Shown one piece after another: positions 59,821-64,000 of a DNA stretch of 64,000 nt. The DNA is taken from contig OENT01000684.1 of the NCBI GenBank assembly GCA_900239685.1, positions 21,795 through 85,794 on the forward strand, read 5' to 3'. This DNA comes from Rotaria macrura. Taxonomy: Eukaryota > Rotifera > Eurotatoria > Philodinida > Philodinidae. Within the stretch, counting starts at the first letter, position 1. Each line of letters starts with the position of its first letter. The position numbers and the translations under genes were made by a program. The notes under the pieces are model-generated. The model saw nothing but the letters and a program-made list of their open reading frames with translations, ran no database searches and was not told the origin of the DNA.

Positions 59821-61759
59821 GTAAGTGTACTATTGTACCATTTAGAATATTATAATAGATTCGACTGATACAAACATATGAAGAAACTTACGATTAAGAA
59901 TAATGTTCGAGGGAAAAAACTCATCCATTTCTAATATATGAGTGAATCGTAATTTTGTTGTTCAAGTGTTTCTCCTATAAATACATTTCCTGCGGTACAA
60001 AAAGTAGATTTTCTACCGGAGAAAAAAAAATATATTCAGAAAAAGTAATACGCCTGTTTTATTCAGCATTTAACGAGCTATCAAAGTATACATGTCGTTA
60101 ATGTAATTGTTATTTTTTGTTTCTTGATCATCCAAGATCAAAATACTTTTACAAACATTTGTTTTCTTCACAAAAACTTCCCTAACAGATAAAATAACGT
60201 AGCTAGAAATTAGAATCATGCAGGTTACGACTGTTTTGTACTCTAGTCCTATCCTAACTTATTGACTTCGTAACCTTAACCTTTCATGCACTTAGAGTTT
60301 CAAGTTCGAGGAAAAGTCAGTATGAAATTTTTCAGCATATCTTATTGATTTTTCAACGAGAGTCAAATATAAAATTTTTAAATATTTTCAAAGTTTCTTA
60401 AAGAAAAAGACAAATTTCATCGTGATTCTTTGCTCGATAAACGAAAGTGATTAGAAAAGGCGATGCTTCTTTTTCTCCGAAGTTATATGCAACCTGATCC
60501 TGAGTGGCAGGTATATATGTTTGTATGTTTTTGAAATATCTTCACTCATTAACTCTAGTGACTACTCCATGAAGATAAAGGGTAGTAGTTAGAATACATT
60601 TTATGATTTCGACGTGTTTTTATTTATCATTTTCTGTTTTTTTACTTTTGAAATGATAAGCAAAGAGTAAAATTTGTGAAACAAATAAATATCGACACCG
60701 ACAAAAACAAAACAGCTTCAAATTACATCTGCGTTTGAAAACGAAAAACACTGTAAATTCAGTTGAAGAATTTCTGTCACTGAAACTGATAGAAGTTTCT
60801 ACTTCCAACAATGACGCAACAACTCTTTAATCACGTCATTATTTCTCATATGCATAAAGGAAAACTAGATCAGTTAGAATCGAACAGCAATTTTTATGAT
60901 TTTCCTTGAAAAAGATTGAAGTCGAAAAACCTATTTTCGGGTATGAACAATAGTCTTTGTACTTATGACTTTTTCATGTGCTTTGGTCTAGGTTTAAGAT
61001 TGTTCATGGTCATGAAATAAAATTTTTTATAGTGTAGTAGAATTTTCGATTGTTCCGAAGGCATGCAAATGCGTCAGTGCAAAACATTTTCTGATTAAAG
61101 ATTGTGAAAACGAAATTTAAAAATCTATTTTATCTCCTAATGTCGACTTACTATCGTTATTCTCAAAACAAAATGTGAGTCCCTCTAAGTTAGAGACATT
61201 CCGCCTCATATGGTCAGAAATGTATTTTAAGTTCGGCTTATCTATGTGAACTCATCCTTAATTTTACCCCTGTATTTTTTTTAGTAACCCAACGGAAACC
61301 TGTCCTATAGGTTTAGCGTAGGATAAGATTAACCTGCATGATTCAACTAGAAATCCAGCAACTCCCTCGGAGGAAAGTAACTAAATGGTGAAAAAAATGT
61401 CAGTCTTCTCGTTATCTTTTTCGTGAATAGTAAGCAAACTTTTTCAAAAATCTCTTTTTCACTCACTTTGTAGAGTAACATTTTGAAAATTATTTTACAT
61501 TGATCTCCCGATAGATAGAACCGATCTCACTGAAATTTATATTCAAATTTTTCCTGAAAAAGTATGCATGGTACGTCGAAATGTAGAGATACGTTTTATG
61601 AGTTTTTCGACACCGTTCTACTTAAATAAACATTTGGACCATTGAACTAAATTATGATATTATATTATTGATCGAATAAAAATAAGCAGTACTCGTTGTC
61701 TCCTAATCAATATCCTATTCATTTCAGGCTATGAGAATACTCGGGCTGAGTAGAAATAA
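59821..61759. other. Intergenic, no gene seen
   Basis: I searched the plus strand for a continuation of the PPR exon and found none. AT-rich DNA without recognisable features. Confidence 0.4.
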
Positions 61760-62306
61760 ATGTGAAAACTTCGGATTTAAGTCCAAGAGTTATGTGTACT
61801 TCAAAACGTGAATGAGACAAATCAGTACTTCTAGAATGTGTGCACGGAAGAAGTATCGTGGAAAACCTTTTTGGGAAACCCAAAAACTAGTAGTCATCTG
61901 AGACATATCTAGGCATTTAGTTTCTGAATGCAGTTTTTTTTGCATTTTCAGGCGATGTTTTGTTAGAAAGCTGCGATTTAGTTCAAAACTAATATCAGAT
62001 TTGGAATCAGCGTTAAAAACTGAGCCACTTTACATAAGTTGTGGATAATTCTGAGAAAAACGTTTTTTTTGAAAAAAATCCCTGTACCCCACCTCAGGGA
62101 TTGCTTGGTGAAAAATGACAATTTTTTCGATATCTCAGCCATTTCTTGCCGGATTCTTCTCATCTTCGAACTCGACCGAGATATTCATCAGAAAATTCTG
62201 TGCACAAAATCTCAGCTCAATCGAATGTATTTCTAAAGAGTATTCGTGTAAACGGACGGCCGGATACACTAACCAATTCTTGAGTGTACTCACTTTTTGA
62301 GTACAC
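61760..62306 (+). repeat. R1 repeat, copy E (full length)
   Basis: Starts TGTGAAAACTTCGGATTTAA and ends with the GTGTACTCA / TGAGTACAC hairpin, in the same orientation as copy A and similar along its whole length. It is flanked by A-rich DNA on both sides. Confidence 0.85.
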
Positions 62307-62542
62307 AAAAAACATAGTGATAGAAATAAAACGATAACCTGTTAACACTCCCAATATTGCAACTATCTTAACATGTATGGATCCAGAGATATCTCGGCTT
62401 CCTGACGTATGGTAGTTGAAAAATTTTCACCGCATACTAAGTAGACGATGATGAATAAAACGCACTTCTCAAATTTCTGCTCAATACAATTTCATTTGTT
62501 TTGTCAATCGTACAACAAAAATAATAGGTGAAATTAACGTTG

Positions 62543-62721
62543 CTGAGTCGAGTTATAATATTTGTGCTTCGGTTCGAAGTGATCTAAAGTCACAAAATAA
62601 AACTATAAGAAATGTCAGTTTTGCACATACTTAATGGCAGAAGATAAAGTTTTTAGTTATTGCAATCAATCACTTTAGATCACTTCGAAAAGGAAAACAA
62701 ACATTATCACTCGACTCGGCG
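62543..62721. mobile_element. Small foldback element (~180 bp)
   Basis: The outer arms GAGTCGAGTTATAATATTTG (left) and GAGTCGAGTGATAATGTTTG (right, reverse complement), with the inner arms TTCGAAGTGATCTAAAGT and its complement, form a long imperfect hairpin around a ~75-base loop. It has the structure of a MITE. No clear target duplication. Confidence 0.65.
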
Positions 62722-64000
62722 CCACTACATAGTCGTCTCTTTACATATGTTGCGCTGATTCAAAGTGAAATCGTCAATTTCGAGTCTCTCAAGAAAATGT
62801 TCATTGCTCCTAAACGAAACAAGCTACGAATATGGGCCTTGTACGGATCAAAAAAGAACAATTTTCTCTATCGAATGATCGTCTTCGAATTTGAAATCGA
62901 CTAAGAAAAGACATGGTTTCATCATTTTTAGAATATCAAGTAAAATCTCATTTCATTGGTCAATTGCTGAATAATCCAATTCGACATACGCTTTGCTTCT
63001 CCCCCAATGTTCTCTTTCGAATGGTGAAAACTACAGGTGACTAGCTACTGTAGTTCTCGAGATGTTCAAATTATACTCACTCCTATTTAATTCTGGCGTG
63101 GACAATAATTATATGATAACAGGAACTACGAACAATATTTAATACAGAATTTACAAAGATTTTTCTTTTGTACCAGAGAATTTGATCTGATCTTCTCTAA
63201 ACTTGTATGTCGAGATGAAGTCTTTTTCTAGAATGCATAAGTTTCTTTGAAATTATGCATGATAATTGTATACGTGAACGTTTTACATAATGTCTTATTC
63301 TTATATTTCTTTCTAAAAAACACGTCTAATTTTATAAATGATTCATGAGTACGGTTTTACACTGAATTGTAACAGGAATATAAAACGTGTTTCCACGATT
63401 ACTCAAACACAAGTATTGAGAGACAACGCAGTTTTCGATCAGATGTTTGATGACACAGCCTTGATATTTCTAACGTCGAAAATTATCATGTGTATTCAGA
63501 TCACTTTTTGATTCTTTTCTATATTAAACCACTCAATAGTATACTTTTAAGAGAAAAACTTTCATGTAAACATAATTATTATCTTTTTTTCATAAGAGTC
63601 AATGAATGTATTTTTCTTTTCTCCAATCAATCTTCATCACTCGACTCGATTCAATATCATTAAAACATGACTTGAAATTCTACGGTTTTCATACTAAGTT
63701 TGATGCGTAATAATTGCATTATTAGTTTATAAATGATTCGCAACAAGTCTATGTGCCAATGAAAGAAACTTCTACAAAAGTTAATCATCCAATGTTTTTC
63801 TTTTCATTGAATTCAGTTTCTGAAAACGTATTATTATGTTCTTGTAATCTAGTAGATCGAAGTAAAGGACGAGGGACGTTTTCTGACCAAATCGGCCCAA
63901 TAAGAAAGCAAGGGTAGTTTGAGCTAAGATTTTCAGAAATTCTATAACTTGCAATTAGTAGTTAGTCCTACAAGTTTCATCTTGATCTGTTGAATATTTT
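62722..64000. other. Terminal intergenic stretch
   Basis: AT-rich DNA to the window end, no gene or repeat recognised. Confidence 0.35.

Overview
The window is nuclear DNA of a small-intron metazoan, most likely a bdelloid rotifer. The evidence is AT-rich DNA, genes made of many exons joined by GT-AG introns of about 50-65 bases, an animal-type chitin synthase, a monoamine-type SLC6 transporter, an NFIL3/PAR-type bZIP, an ankyrin-SOCS protein, a plant-like PPR fragment (a class reported as acquired in bdelloids) and many small DNA transposons. The species assignment is inference; the metazoan assignment is firm. There is no prokaryotic operon, CRISPR array or recognisable rRNA/tRNA gene.

Layout. 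1-4588: gene-free, with two hAT-like elements (2903-3586, 3624-3968). 4589-11840 is gene-dense: a cyclophilin with a long disordered N-terminus (minus), a bZIP transcription factor (minus) and, divergent from it, an ankyrin-repeat/SOCS-box protein (plus). 11841-16376 is intergenic and holds one full and one decayed copy of a ~540-bp repeat called R1 here. 16377-18497 is a monoamine-type SLC6 transporter (minus). 21502-24983 is a ten-exon gene for a 943-residue His/Arg/Gly/Gln-rich protein of unknown function (minus). 27058-35328 is a complete 17-exon chitin synthase (1467 aa, minus); three of its introns are swollen by transposable elements, a tandem repeat and an assembly gap. 38417-39388 is an intronless SLC25 mitochondrial carrier (minus). 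39389-50586 is gene-poor and contains R1, a hAT element with a second foldback element nested in it, and two ACGCGT-rich blocks. 50587-54075 is a 1162-residue protein fusing a ubiquitin-like domain, a von Willebrand A domain with a complete MIDAS and a C-terminal E2 ubiquitin-conjugating domain (plus). 54076-64000 is again repeat-rich, with a hAT foldback element, a truncated PPR exon, another R1 copy and a small palindromic element.

I reconstructed the exons by eye from GT-AG sites. In all five multi-exon genes the intron phases agree at every junction and the summed lengths give an uninterrupted reading frame, which is strong internal support. The genes do not form a pathway: they are ordinary housekeeping, signalling and transport genes. 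The two least ordinary things are the UBL-vWA-E2 fusion protein and the density of short inverted-repeat elements with readable 8-bp target duplications.
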